Positions 27,289 through 35,192 of a DNA stretch of 64,000 nucleotides are shown here, piece after piece. The position numbers and the translations under genes are program-made. The notes beneath the pieces are model-generated. The model had not been told where the DNA came from. It ran no database searches and was given only the letters and a program-made list of their open reading frames with translations. How positions within the stretch are numbered: the stretch's first letter is position 1; each line of letters begins with the position of its first letter. Source of the DNA: Defluviitaleaceae bacterium (lineage in GTDB: Bacteria; Bacillota; Clostridia; Lachnospirales; WQUN01); contig WRLD01000001.1 of assembly GCA_009777845.1 (NCBI GenBank), positions 56,177 to 120,176 on the forward strand, written 5' to 3'.

Positions 27289-28491
27289 TTAAAAATCACC
27301 CCCTATACCTCTAAAAATATGAGCGATAACGTCTACCGTCCAACCATTGCCGATTGTTTTGTATCGCTGTGAATTACTGATATTTACGGTGTTTCCATGA
27401 ATATCAACGCCAAAAGCGGTATAATTATCGGGAAGCGTTTGACAGCGTTCCGCTTCGATTGGCGTTAGCTTACGGATAGTGTAATCGCCGTCTGGCAAGT
27501 CAATTTTATATAGACCTGTTTTCGCGCCACGACCACCGCCGTTACTCATTAAGCTGATTGTTTTGCCATGAACGCTATAAATGCGACTGCCTTGTCCGCC
27601 CTTTCCTATCTGCCCGACCCGAACAGGCGAGCATACAACGGAATCCGTTTGTACCGTAGTTAAGGCGTTTAATTTCCCGTCGCCACGTACCTCCAATCGC
27701 TTAAATTTTCCGTTTTCATCGGAACGAGTACGAAGCGCTGCGCCGACTTCTTCCGCAACAATCAAGCCGTGTTTCTTTCGTGTGATTAAGGATTTTGCGT
27801 TTTCTTTATAAAATAGAGCGCAGAGTGTATTAGATTCATCCTTTAACGTAACAGGCTCAAAAATCATTGTTCGTTGTCCGCGCGATAAGCTGTTTTTTAT
27901 TTCCGCACCCCCATATCTCGCCGTCATACAATGGGATTTTTCAACGTATGATACCCCACTGTCGATAATATCACGGAGCAAAATTCCTTTATCATTCGGC
28001 TGTGTTACGTCTGTGATATTCGTCCAATAAAGGCGTTTGCGTTGCTGTGCCGAAACAAGCGCGGAGTTTATCATTATGGGTTTACAGCCAAATTCTTCCG
28101 ATATAAAATCTCGAATTGTACTTGGCATGGAAGCCACGTTTTCATAAAAAAAGAAGCGGGGCTTTATAATTCGCACCGCTTCCACAAATTTCATAAATAA
28201 TTTCCACCCTATGCCGTCCTTGTCTACTTCTCGGTTTGCCCTCGCGATACTCCAAAACGTACACGGCGAACCGCCCATCACCATGTCATAGCCCGCAAAT
28301 TTATTAAAATCCGCTTCCATAACATCGCCGTAATGTTCAATATCGGGATAATTAAAACGGCTAATTGCCCTTGCGTATTTATCAATTTCAAAGGCTACAT
28401 ATGAAGAAACGGCATAGCCTGCGCGTTCAATTGCAACACGACCACAGGAAATACCGTCAAAAAGTGAAACAATATTTAATTTTCTTTGCAA
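27289..28491 (-). CDS. C5-cytosine DNA methyltransferase
   Basis: 400 aa from TTG 28491, 8 bases after GGAGG. Motif I SLFDGISCGRVAIERAG, motif IV catalytic GGSPCTFWS (the nucleophilic Cys follows Pro), motif VI ENVAS, and C-terminal motifs IX/X (TPIEAERCQTLPDNYT...TIGNGWTVDVIAHI). It methylates cytosine at position 5 in an unknown site. No matching restriction gene is near, so it is probably an orphan methylase protecting the element. It interrupts the usual VirB6-PrgI order. Confidence 0.92.
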   Translation of the reverse strand: MQRKLNIVSLFDGISCGRVAIERAGYAVSSYVAFEIDKYARAISRFNYPDIEHYGDVMEADFNKFAGYDMVMGGSPCTFWSIARANREVDKDGIGWKLFMKFVEAVRIIKPRFFFYENVASMPSTIRDFISEEFGCKPIMINSALVSAQQRKRLYWTNITDVTQPNDKGILLRDIIDSGVSYVEKSHCMTARYGGAEIKNSLSRGQRTMIFEPVTLKDESNTLCALFYKENAKSLITRKKHGLIVAEEVGAALRTRSDENGKFKRLEVRGDGKLNALTTVQTDSVVCSPVRVGQIGKGGQGSRIYSVHGKTISLMSNGGGRGAKTGLYKIDLPDGDYTIRKLTPIEAERCQTLPDNYTAFGVDIHGNTVNISNSQRYKTIGNGWTVDVIAHIFRGIGGDF

Positions 28492-28521
28492 ATATCAAGC
28501 CTCCTTTTAAATTTATTAAAA

Positions 28522-29391
28522 CTACGAACTTGCGAATACGGATTTAGCAATCCCGCCAGTTTTCAGTAAAATGAAGCATAGCAACGCCGTATACCCAACC
28601 ACCGTCCAAATAGCGATATGAATATTCGGCGCGTCTGCGATTGCTCCAACCAAAACGGCATAAATCGCAACACATACCATAATGAGAAAACCTTGGAACG
28701 CCACGGCAAACAGAGATTTTAAATAGCTGTTCCCTACGTTGCCCCACTCCCGATTTACCATCGTGCTTAATGGAATCGGCGCAATGGAAACAGTTAAATA
28801 AATTTCAATCATGCGCCCCCAAATAACAATGAAGATAACAACAGCCATGATACTAAGGCACAATCCGATTATTTGAACCTGCAACCACACTCCTAATAAT
28901 TCGCCGACACTCATGTCCACCAACTGCGCTTCTAAAGCGGCAAGCATTTCTGGGCTTCCGAGATTTGTATCGCCGACAATTAAATCGGCACTTGTATTTA
29001 TGACATTTTGTGCCATATCGAATACCGCCATTACTATATTAAATGTATTTGTGAGAATAAAGACAGCTACAAAGGTTTTAAAAATCCATTTATATATATT
29101 GAAAGTATCAAAATCCGAAAGATTATTTTTTTCGATAATTAGCTGTATCAACTCGTAACACAGCACAAACGTCAAGAACATTCCCGCAATGGGTAGTACA
29201 ACTGTTTCTGACAGATTTTGAATCATGGCAAACACCCCAGCGTTCCAAGCCGCTGGGGTTTGTCCTACTTGATTTGCAATATCGCCAACTTGCACGTTTA
29301 CGCTATCAAATATATCAACAAATTTTGCCATGATTGCCTCTGTAAAAAGCTGCCGAAGCCAGTCGCCTATGCCGTCAAACAGCCAATTCAT
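28522..29391 (-). CDS. VirB6/TrbL-like polytopic conjugation protein
   Basis: 289 aa with about six to seven transmembrane segments (for example 74-92, 107-127, 171-195, 228-250). The pattern VWLQVQIIGLCLSIMAVVIFIVIWGRMIEIYLTV...APIPLSTM is that of the TrbL/VirB6 family in Gram-positive elements; it forms the membrane part of the channel. Six bases separate it from the Maff2 gene. Confidence 0.87.
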   Translation of the reverse strand: MNWLFDGIGDWLRQLFTEAIMAKFVDIFDSVNVQVGDIANQVGQTPAAWNAGVFAMIQNLSETVVLPIAGMFLTFVLCYELIQLIIEKNNLSDFDTFNIYKWIFKTFVAVFILTNTFNIVMAVFDMAQNVINTSADLIVGDTNLGSPEMLAALEAQLVDMSVGELLGVWLQVQIIGLCLSIMAVVIFIVIWGRMIEIYLTVSIAPIPLSTMVNREWGNVGNSYLKSLFAVAFQGFLIMVCVAIYAVLVGAIADAPNIHIAIWTVVGYTALLCFILLKTGGIAKSVFASS

Positions 29392-29397
29392 ACGCTA

Positions 29398-29613
29398 TTA
29401 ACCGAAAAGACCAGTAAGCTGAGGAACAAGCAGCATACCAATGAGAGCAACGCCACCGCCCGCCATAAGCTGTTTCATGCCTTGCGATTTCGCGCCGGGG
29501 TTGTCGTTACCGTAGCCCTCTAAGAGATTGATAACTCCCCATACGCCAAGCCCTGCACCGAGAGCAATTACTAAGGTTTGTAAAACATCTACTGCGCTGT
29601 TGAAAAATTCCAC
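29398..29613 (-). CDS. Maff2-family small membrane protein (VirB2-like)
   Basis: 71 aa from GTG 29613 after AAGGAGG; longer readings run into hairpin DNA. Two helices (VDVLQTLVIALGAGLGVWGVINLL and GGGVALIGMLLVPQLTGL) with the intervening GYGNDNPGAKSQGMKQL are diagnostic of Maff2. Size and layout resemble a VirB2 pilin. Sits between VirD4 and VirB6 as in other elements of this type. Confidence 0.88.
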   Translation of the reverse strand: MEFFNSAVDVLQTLVIALGAGLGVWGVINLLEGYGNDNPGAKSQGMKQLMAGGGVALIGMLLVPQLTGLFG

Positions 29614-29648
29614 TAAAAAATCCTCCTTATAATTTTGTTTTTCTTTCG

Positions 29649-29697
29649 CACAAAAGGCGTTATGCCTTTTGTGGCAATAAAAAACGCCGTTCGGCGT
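29649..29697 (-). terminator. Tandem hairpins with terminator between virD4 and maff2
   Basis: On the minus strand ACGCCG-AA-CGGCGT (29697-29684) is followed by TTTTTATT, a rho-independent terminator form; directly after it comes a perfect 10-bp hairpin CACAAAAGGC/GCCTTTTGTG (29649-29673). They lie inside the transfer operon, ahead of the Maff2 ribosome site, and could attenuate read-through. The remaining 29700-29843 gap shows no gene. Confidence 0.6.
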
Positions 29698-29843
29698 AGA
29701 TTTCTGCCAAATGACGTTTGCGGGGCTTCCTAAACTTGCTGTAAAGGGGAAGCCCAAATATTCAATTGTAGCTATAACGTAGACGGTTGATGTTTTGGTA
29801 TGCGGCATTGCCTAAAAAAACAACTTATACAATACCGCTTACT

Positions 29844-31595
29844 TTACGGCTTTTGTGATGATTTATCCGCTGTTTCTTGGGATAAATCATATTCCGCTAC
29901 CGCATATACATCACCCTTTCGCAATTTTAGTTTTGTTGAAAGAAATTTTTCAACATCAAAAATGTTTTTATCGGAATAGTCGGAAAGATAGCGATAATTC
30001 TTGTGCTTTGTTATATCAAATTTCTTTGATAAAAACGGACGTTCGCCACGCAATTGCAGAATACATTTAGAGCCGTCCATAACGGCGATTTCGTCCATGC
30101 TCATTAAGTCCTTGCCTAGCTTTTGATAATTTTGTCCGTGTGACTGCTGATTTCCGTAGGTTTTTGAGGTATTCATTAAGTCAACGGTTTCCTTGCCAAG
30201 CATTTTTGAAATTTCCTCAAGCGTTGTTTTTTCCTTGCCGCCTAGAAACAGCATTGTGTCACAGTTGCCGATAATGGTGTCCATCGAATCCTTGTATGCC
30301 GATTTTAACTGTGATTGTGCCTGTAGAATAATGCAAGCGGAAAGTTCACGGCTTCGGATTGTGGCTATTAGCTTGTCGAATTTCGGAATTTGCCCGATAT
30401 TGCTAAACTCGTCAAGAATAAAGCGCGTTGGCACAGGCAAACGCCCACCAAATTCATTGTCGGCAAGGCTACAGAGCAAATTAAAAAGCTGCGAATATGC
30501 CAACGCGACAATAAAATTAAAGCTATCGTCTGTATCGGAAATAATAACAAAAAGCGCGGTTTTCCTTTTTATTATTTTTTCTTCGCCTGTATCGGGATTT
30601 ACTTTCTTATAACCGCCGATTTTGTCAAGTTCCAACTCGTCTGTACTCATTAAATCTCTAACCTCGGCAATGTCAAAGGGCGCAAGCCTTGCACCGCATG
30701 AAATGAGTATACTCTTTGCTGTTTTATTAGCCGCCAATTTGTATTTCTTATATTGACGTACAGCAAAGTGTTGTGGGTCGCGTTCTTCCAGTGCTTCAAA
30801 GATAAAATCCACCGCATTTTTAAAATTTTCATCGTCCTCGCGCGTTTCCATTTTGTTAATCATTTCCACAAGCGTATTCATGTTTTGCTCATGCGGCGGG
30901 GCTTCGTAGTGAATGTAGCCGATTAGTGCTTGATATAAAAGTTTTTCGGCTTTTGTCCAAAATTCATCGCCCGCTTTCCCATCGCCCTTTGTGTTTTCAA
31001 TGAGAGCCGTGACTAGTGTTAGTATGTCTTTCTCATTCCGAATATAGGCGAGAGGGTTGTAGCGGTGCGAGTGCTTGAATGTAATCGTATTTAAGATTTT
31101 CACATTGAAGCCCCTGTCTTGTAAAAACTTGCCACATTCGCTTACGAGTGAGCCTTTCGGGTCAGTGATAACATAGCTTGAATGGGCTTGAAGCAAGTTA
31201 GGCTTAACAAAAAATCTTGTTTTTCCGCTTCCCGAACCGCCGATTACCAATACATTTTTATTGCGGGCGTGTGCGGGATTTTTCGGGCGGCTTTCCATTG
31301 TTAATGCTTCGGTTTGTGTGAGAATAATATTCCGTTCGGGCTTTGGGTCGATATAGGGCTTAATGTCGGCTTCTGTTCCCCACCGTGCCGAGCCGTATTC
31401 AATATCCTTGCGGTATTTTTTCGCATTTTTTCCACGAAAATACACAACCAAGCGAATAATTACAGCGGCGGCAAGCGCGATAATAAAATGCGGGATTGCA
31501 GACGGAATAAGTGAAATTAGGGCAGATGGCATTGTCGGAATTATTTTTAGTAATGCGATAAAAATAATTCCATAAGGTAAGTTTAAAAGAGCCAT
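29844..31595 (-). CDS. VirD4/TraG-type coupling protein
   Basis: 583 aa from ATG 31595. Two N-terminal membrane helices (about 9-30 and 36-53), then NVLVIGGSGSGKTRFF (Walker A, near 123) and RFILDEFSNIGQIPKFDKLIATIRSRE (Walker B), the TraG/TraD core. It hands the relaxase-DNA complex to the secretion channel. The ATG has no clear ribosome site. Eight codons upstream, ATA 31619 overlaps the pcfB stop (ATAG) and is 8 bases after AGGGGG; it would add IDTAKIKK, a plausible basic N-terminus, so the true start may be that ATA. Confidence 0.92.
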   Translation of the reverse strand: MALLNLPYGIIFIALLKIIPTMPSALISLIPSAIPHFIIALAAAVIIRLVVYFRGKNAKKYRKDIEYGSARWGTEADIKPYIDPKPERNIILTQTEALTMESRPKNPAHARNKNVLVIGGSGSGKTRFFVKPNLLQAHSSYVITDPKGSLVSECGKFLQDRGFNVKILNTITFKHSHRYNPLAYIRNEKDILTLVTALIENTKGDGKAGDEFWTKAEKLLYQALIGYIHYEAPPHEQNMNTLVEMINKMETREDDENFKNAVDFIFEALEERDPQHFAVRQYKKYKLAANKTAKSILISCGARLAPFDIAEVRDLMSTDELELDKIGGYKKVNPDTGEEKIIKRKTALFVIISDTDDSFNFIVALAYSQLFNLLCSLADNEFGGRLPVPTRFILDEFSNIGQIPKFDKLIATIRSRELSACIILQAQSQLKSAYKDSMDTIIGNCDTMLFLGGKEKTTLEEISKMLGKETVDLMNTSKTYGNQQSHGQNYQKLGKDLMSMDEIAVMDGSKCILQLRGERPFLSKKFDITKHKNYRYLSDYSDKNIFDVEKFLSTKLKLRKGDVYAVAEYDLSQETADKSSQKP

Positions 31596-31615
31596 TTTCT
31601 TTATCTTTGCTGTGT

Positions 31616-32122
31616 CTATAACTCCTGCCCCCTGTTCTTGTCCTTGGCGATTTCAAGCACTTGATTTTTGACTTTTTCCATGATGTCACGCAGATTTTCC
31701 AATAAAGACGGTTTTTCTGCTGTTTTGGAAATATGCTTCGCTGAAAATTCCTTGAACGCTGATGTTACCGCATCTGTGTCACGTCCTTTGAAAAAAACAA
31801 GCCACTTTGGTGGCGTTTCTGCCTTATCTTTCACAACGGCGAAGTCAACGCCGTATTTTCGGGCGATATTTTCAAACGCCTTGATATTTTTATCGCTGAT
31901 TTCGATACTGGAAACGCCCGCACCTTGCCCCACAAGCTGTTTTACGGTTTGTTTGCCTTTTCCGTTGTAATTTTCGGGAGCAGTCAAGCCTTTGTGTAAT
32001 TTTTTACTTTCTTCCAAAAACTTTATCATAGCTTTAGCCAAAACCGCTGCGGATAATTTGCCGCCCTTGATTATAAGGCAGACATTTTTTTCATTGATTT
32101 GGTCTTGTGCAGAAATTTTTAT
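31616..32122 (-). CDS. PcfB-family conjugation protein, apparent ATA start
   Basis: 168 aa when read from ATA 32122: (I)KISAQDQINEKNVCLIIKGGKLSAAVLAKAMIKFLEE is the PcfB (DUF3801) N-terminal strand-helix unit. An in-frame TAA lies 15 bases upstream, and the next usual start (TTG 32041) would split this unit. ATA follows AAAGG at five bases. PcfB helps recruit the relaxase-DNA complex to the VirD4 protein, which is encoded immediately downstream with an overlapping start. Product call firm; ATA initiation inferred. Confidence 0.82.
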   Translation of the reverse strand: MKISAQDQINEKNVCLIIKGGKLSAAVLAKAMIKFLEESKKLHKGLTAPENYNGKGKQTVKQLVGQGAGVSSIEISDKNIKAFENIARKYGVDFAVVKDKAETPPKWLVFFKGRDTDAVTSAFKEFSAKHISKTAEKPSLLENLRDIMEKVKNQVLEIAKDKNRGQEL

Positions 32123-32144
32123 CGCGTCCTTTCCTTAGTGCCTG

Positions 32145-33116
32145 TTAAATAGAAAAAGCCACATTTCTTGTGTGGCAGGGCTTGGATTTTTCGATATTTA
32201 ATTGTCGTATTGCTTTAAGCGTTTCTGCATAGTCCTTGTAGCCGTTTGGCGGCGGAGCGATTGTTATTTTCATATGCGAGAGTTTTTTATTGCTCAACAA
32301 CTCCTTGATTATGCGGTTTGCTGCTTCTTTTCCCGCCTTGTCGTTGTCGAGTGCAAGAAAAATGTCTTTGATTTTAGCGTTGCGTTCCAAAAAGGCGAAC
32401 AATGCAGTGCTGCCGATACCGCCGAGGGATAGCCTAAATCCGTCCATGTTGGTCTGCCCGATTTTGTGTATGTCGTGATGTGCAAGTGCGTCAATGGGCG
32501 ATTCTGTGACAATAAGTGTCTGGCTGTTCGGATTTTCGGGTGGCAAGCAGAAGCTGAATTTTTTACTACTGCCTGTCACGTCTTTTTTCCAATCGTCCGT
32601 TGTGCCGCGTTCGCAAGCGAATTTAGGGGTATCGCCGTCCTTGCCGACAAATACACAACGATGATTTTTTGCACTTTCGTATAAAATACCCATTTCAATA
32701 CAGCGGTTTATAATCGCCTTGCTAATCCCTCGACTGCGTAGATACGAATAGACACGGTCGTTGTTGGTGTTGGCTGGGGGTAGATTAAAAGGCTTATGCT
32801 GTTTTGGCGGGGAATTTATACGCGGTGGGATTTTTGTAGATATATGAATCGGTGCGGTCATTCCGTCCGTAAGCGATTGCACAGCGGAAACAAAATCCAT
32901 GCCGCGTACCTTTACCAAAAAATCGAGGGCAGAATGACCGCCTATATCCCGCGAAAACCAGTTCCATTTGCCGTTGGATATTTTCAAGCTGTCATGCTCT
33001 ACAAGACAATGCTCGCTCCCGATTTTGCGGACATTTAGCGGTTCGTAGGCTTGCAGATAGTCTAATAAATCAACGCTTCGCGCTTGAATAATTTGCTCGT
33101 CACTTAGGCTCGGCAT
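32145..33116 (-). CDS. CHC2/Toprim primase-like protein
   Basis: 323 aa from ATG 33116 (AAAGGA site); a TTG at 33140 lies farther from any site. The N-terminal 90 residues resemble a CHC2/DUF3991 zinc-finger-like primase domain (WNWFSRDIGGHSALDFLVKVRGMDFVSAVQSL). A Toprim core follows with TESPIDAL and the DxD of LALDNDKAGKEAANRI. Such proteins may prime the complementary strand after transfer. The start overlaps the small cysteine protein gene by 17 bases. Confidence 0.85.
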   Translation of the reverse strand: MPSLSDEQIIQARSVDLLDYLQAYEPLNVRKIGSEHCLVEHDSLKISNGKWNWFSRDIGGHSALDFLVKVRGMDFVSAVQSLTDGMTAPIHISTKIPPRINSPPKQHKPFNLPPANTNNDRVYSYLRSRGISKAIINRCIEMGILYESAKNHRCVFVGKDGDTPKFACERGTTDDWKKDVTGSSKKFSFCLPPENPNSQTLIVTESPIDALAHHDIHKIGQTNMDGFRLSLGGIGSTALFAFLERNAKIKDIFLALDNDKAGKEAANRIIKELLSNKKLSHMKITIAPPPNGYKDYAETLKAIRQLNIEKSKPCHTRNVAFSI

Positions 33117-33288
33117 TTTTACTATCCTTTGTTGCGACAATATTTTTCAAGCACGTTCCGTCACTTGTAAGGCATTTAAAATCATGCCCCGCAAACGCAC
33201 AGCCGTAACATTCCTGTTTAAAATTTGAATCGTAAATTGTTGCACAGTGATAACGCGCTTCTTTCTTGTGTTTGTTTTTTCTTGGCAT
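33100..33288 (-). CDS. Small cysteine-rich ICE protein
   Basis: 62 aa from ATG 33288 after AAGGGGGG. A basic N-terminus (PRKNKHKKEARYH) is followed by CYGCAFAGHDFKCLTSDGTC, four cysteines and a histidine that could bind zinc. Conserved position ahead of the primase-like gene suggests a real gene; function unknown. Confidence 0.65.
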   Translation of the reverse strand: MPRKNKHKKEARYHCATIYDSNFKQECYGCAFAGHDFKCLTSDGTCLKNIVATKDSKNAEPK

Positions 33289-33320
33289 TAAAGCCCCCCT
33301 TAAAATAAATTAACGCCCTA

Positions 33321-34217
33321 TTAGGCGTTTAACGGTTTGCCGTAAAAATCGTGCTTAATGCGAGATTTGTAATAATTGTCGATTGTGGCTGGAGCATTAT
33401 ACAATGACGTAAGCAAATAGCTTTTAATATTTCTGACATCTGTTGTATTTTTGTTCAAGCACTCTAAGACATATTCGATATGCGTAAAATCTAGCTTTAG
33501 CAATCGGCTTTTTACAATTTCTGTAGGCTTTTCCTCGCCCCCAATACGGATTGTCTTTCGCCTTGCACATACTGTTTCAAGCATTATTTCAAATATTTCT
33601 CTGATTTCGTCAGCAGAGTGCTTGTGTTCTTCGCAAAGACTGTCGTAGTCTATGTTTTGTTTGATTATTTCGCTGTAAGCACTGTAAACATCTATCAAAT
33701 CAATCTCCTTTTGTGGCGGGGCTGGCTTTGGCGTAGCGGGGATTGATAGATTGATATTTAATTCTTTGATATTTGATTCATTAGTGCTTGATTGATTAGT
33801 AATTGATTGTGTCGGGTTTTCAAGCGTAGGCAATGCCTGTGTTGGCTTTCCCGATGTAGGCGTTTCCGCTGTAGAGATTTCCGCTGTAGGAACTACAGAA
33901 ATAGGCGAGTGTTCCGCAGGCTTGCTTGGCATTTCTAAAATAGTGTACTCAACATCACCGAGTTGACCGTTTGGTTTGCGTATTCTTTGGCGGGTAAGAT
34001 AGCCATGCTTCTCTAATTCCATTATACCGTTGCGAACGCTGTCCATGCCGTCTTTGCAAATTTTGGCAAGCCCTTTCATGGTATAATCCCAATCCTCGGG
34101 CAGACTGAGCATGAGGGACAAAAGCCCTTTTCCCTTTAGCGATAAATCATTGTCACGCAAATGATAATTTGACATCACTGTGTAATCCTTCGTTTTTTCA
34201 ATTCTAAAAACAGCCAT
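33321..34217 (-). CDS. HTH replication-initiator-like protein of the ICE
   Basis: 298 aa from ATG 34217 after AGGAGGG. Residues 1-95 form a winged helix of the replication-organiser type (DYTVMSNYHLRDNDLSLKGKGLLSLMLSLPEDWDYTMKGLAKICKDG), then a Pro/Thr/Ser linker (VPTAEISTAETPTSGKPTQALPT), and a C-terminal DUF6017-like helical domain. The same protein heads the transfer operon in many Clostridial elements and probably starts replication or regulates the operon. First gene of the long minus-strand unit. Confidence 0.87.
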   Translation of the reverse strand: MAVFRIEKTKDYTVMSNYHLRDNDLSLKGKGLLSLMLSLPEDWDYTMKGLAKICKDGMDSVRNGIMELEKHGYLTRQRIRKPNGQLGDVEYTILEMPSKPAEHSPISVVPTAEISTAETPTSGKPTQALPTLENPTQSITNQSSTNESNIKELNINLSIPATPKPAPPQKEIDLIDVYSAYSEIIKQNIDYDSLCEEHKHSADEIREIFEIMLETVCARRKTIRIGGEEKPTEIVKSRLLKLDFTHIEYVLECLNKNTTDVRNIKSYLLTSLYNAPATIDNYYKSRIKHDFYGKPLNA

Positions 34218-34255
34218 ATTAAATAGCCCTCCTATTGTTCTTAATAAAAATCCAA

Positions 34256-34300
34256 CTAAAAAACGCCGAGGTGTAATTTCCTCGGCGTTTCATTTTTTAT
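34256..34300. terminator. Bidirectional intrinsic terminator at the ICE operon head
   Basis: ACGCCGAGG (34263-34271) pairs with CCTCGGCGT (34280-34288); T runs flank it on both strands (TTTTTT on the minus strand, TTTCATTTTTT on the plus). It insulates, or attenuates into, the element's first gene. Confidence 0.7.
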
Positions 34301-35190
34301 TCTGTAGCAAGCAGGCAGTAAGGTGTTTGCCTAAGCGGTTTTTTTAGGCAATAACATACGCCGACCAAAATAGCCTTAGTGCTTGTCCTATCGAGGGTAA
34401 GTTAAGAAGATTTCTATATTGCATTTAATTTCACGGTTCTTTGAAATGACACCTGTGCCGTTTCTTCGGGCAAGTACGACACATGACTTTGCTCCCGCTC
34501 CTATGCCCCATCGGCAGCTCTTGCACCGACACAATGACCCCCATGGGCATCAAAAACGACATGGGCGGTTTCTGCGGAAACCCACTCGGCGCAGTTTGCG
34601 TAATTCCTACCTGTGCAGTTGCCGCGTTTGCACACCACGCTATTTAGTGGCTTCGCCACTGGTAATTTCGGCGGTCAAGCAGGCAGTAAGACATTGTCGC
34701 ACGCCGATTGTCGTGCCAAGGTCACACAACGTCACGAAGCGTAGCCTATAGTGCATACAAAGACCCCTTCAAGCCCTGCCATGCGGGGTTTGGAGGGGTT
34801 GTCTTGTCAATGTCAACATTCTAAGGGCATTTGCACACGGCAAACGCACGAACGTCAGAAACTTGTGGCTTCTTCGGTTTTAAGGGCGATTAAACACGGA
34901 TTTAGCGGATTCACGCAGATTTACGCGGATTTTTCCACGAGCTAATCCGCGTAAATCCGCGTAAATCCGTGTTTGATTTACATATTTCAACTCCGTGCGG
35001 TTGTCGTGGGGAATTTACGATTAACCGCCACATTAACCTACTGAAATTGGTTGTCCTATACTCGGAAAGGGCGAAAGGCTTCGAGGCGACATTCCCACCA
35101 AGCCGTTGATGAAAAGGGACAACGCCCCCAGCTATCAAGGCTACGAGGCGACATTCCCACCAAATACCAGTCGGCGAAAAGGGGCTATGC
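34301..35190. other. Long non-coding stretch at the right side of the ICE
   Basis: About 890 bases without a supportable gene. It holds a terminator-like hairpin TGCCTAA/TTAGGCA (about 34328-34352), two copies of CAAGCAGGCAGTAAG (about 34313 and 34675), a GTGGCTTCGCCAC hairpin (about 34649), a first GGATT palindrome (about 34890-34978), and two copies of CGAGGCGACATTCCCACCA (about 35080 and 35144). It probably contains the promoter of the transfer operon and the element's right boundary, but no attachment site or integrase was found. Confidence 0.45.
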
Positions 35191-35192
35191 CC

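Noticed and set aside
34419..34751. Plus-strand frames in the gap right of the ICE (including a Cys-rich 54-residue reading near 34.49 kb and a minus-strand reading VVCKRGNC...).
   Set aside because: No ribosome site, several frames open at once, and no recognisable family; more likely non-coding DNA.
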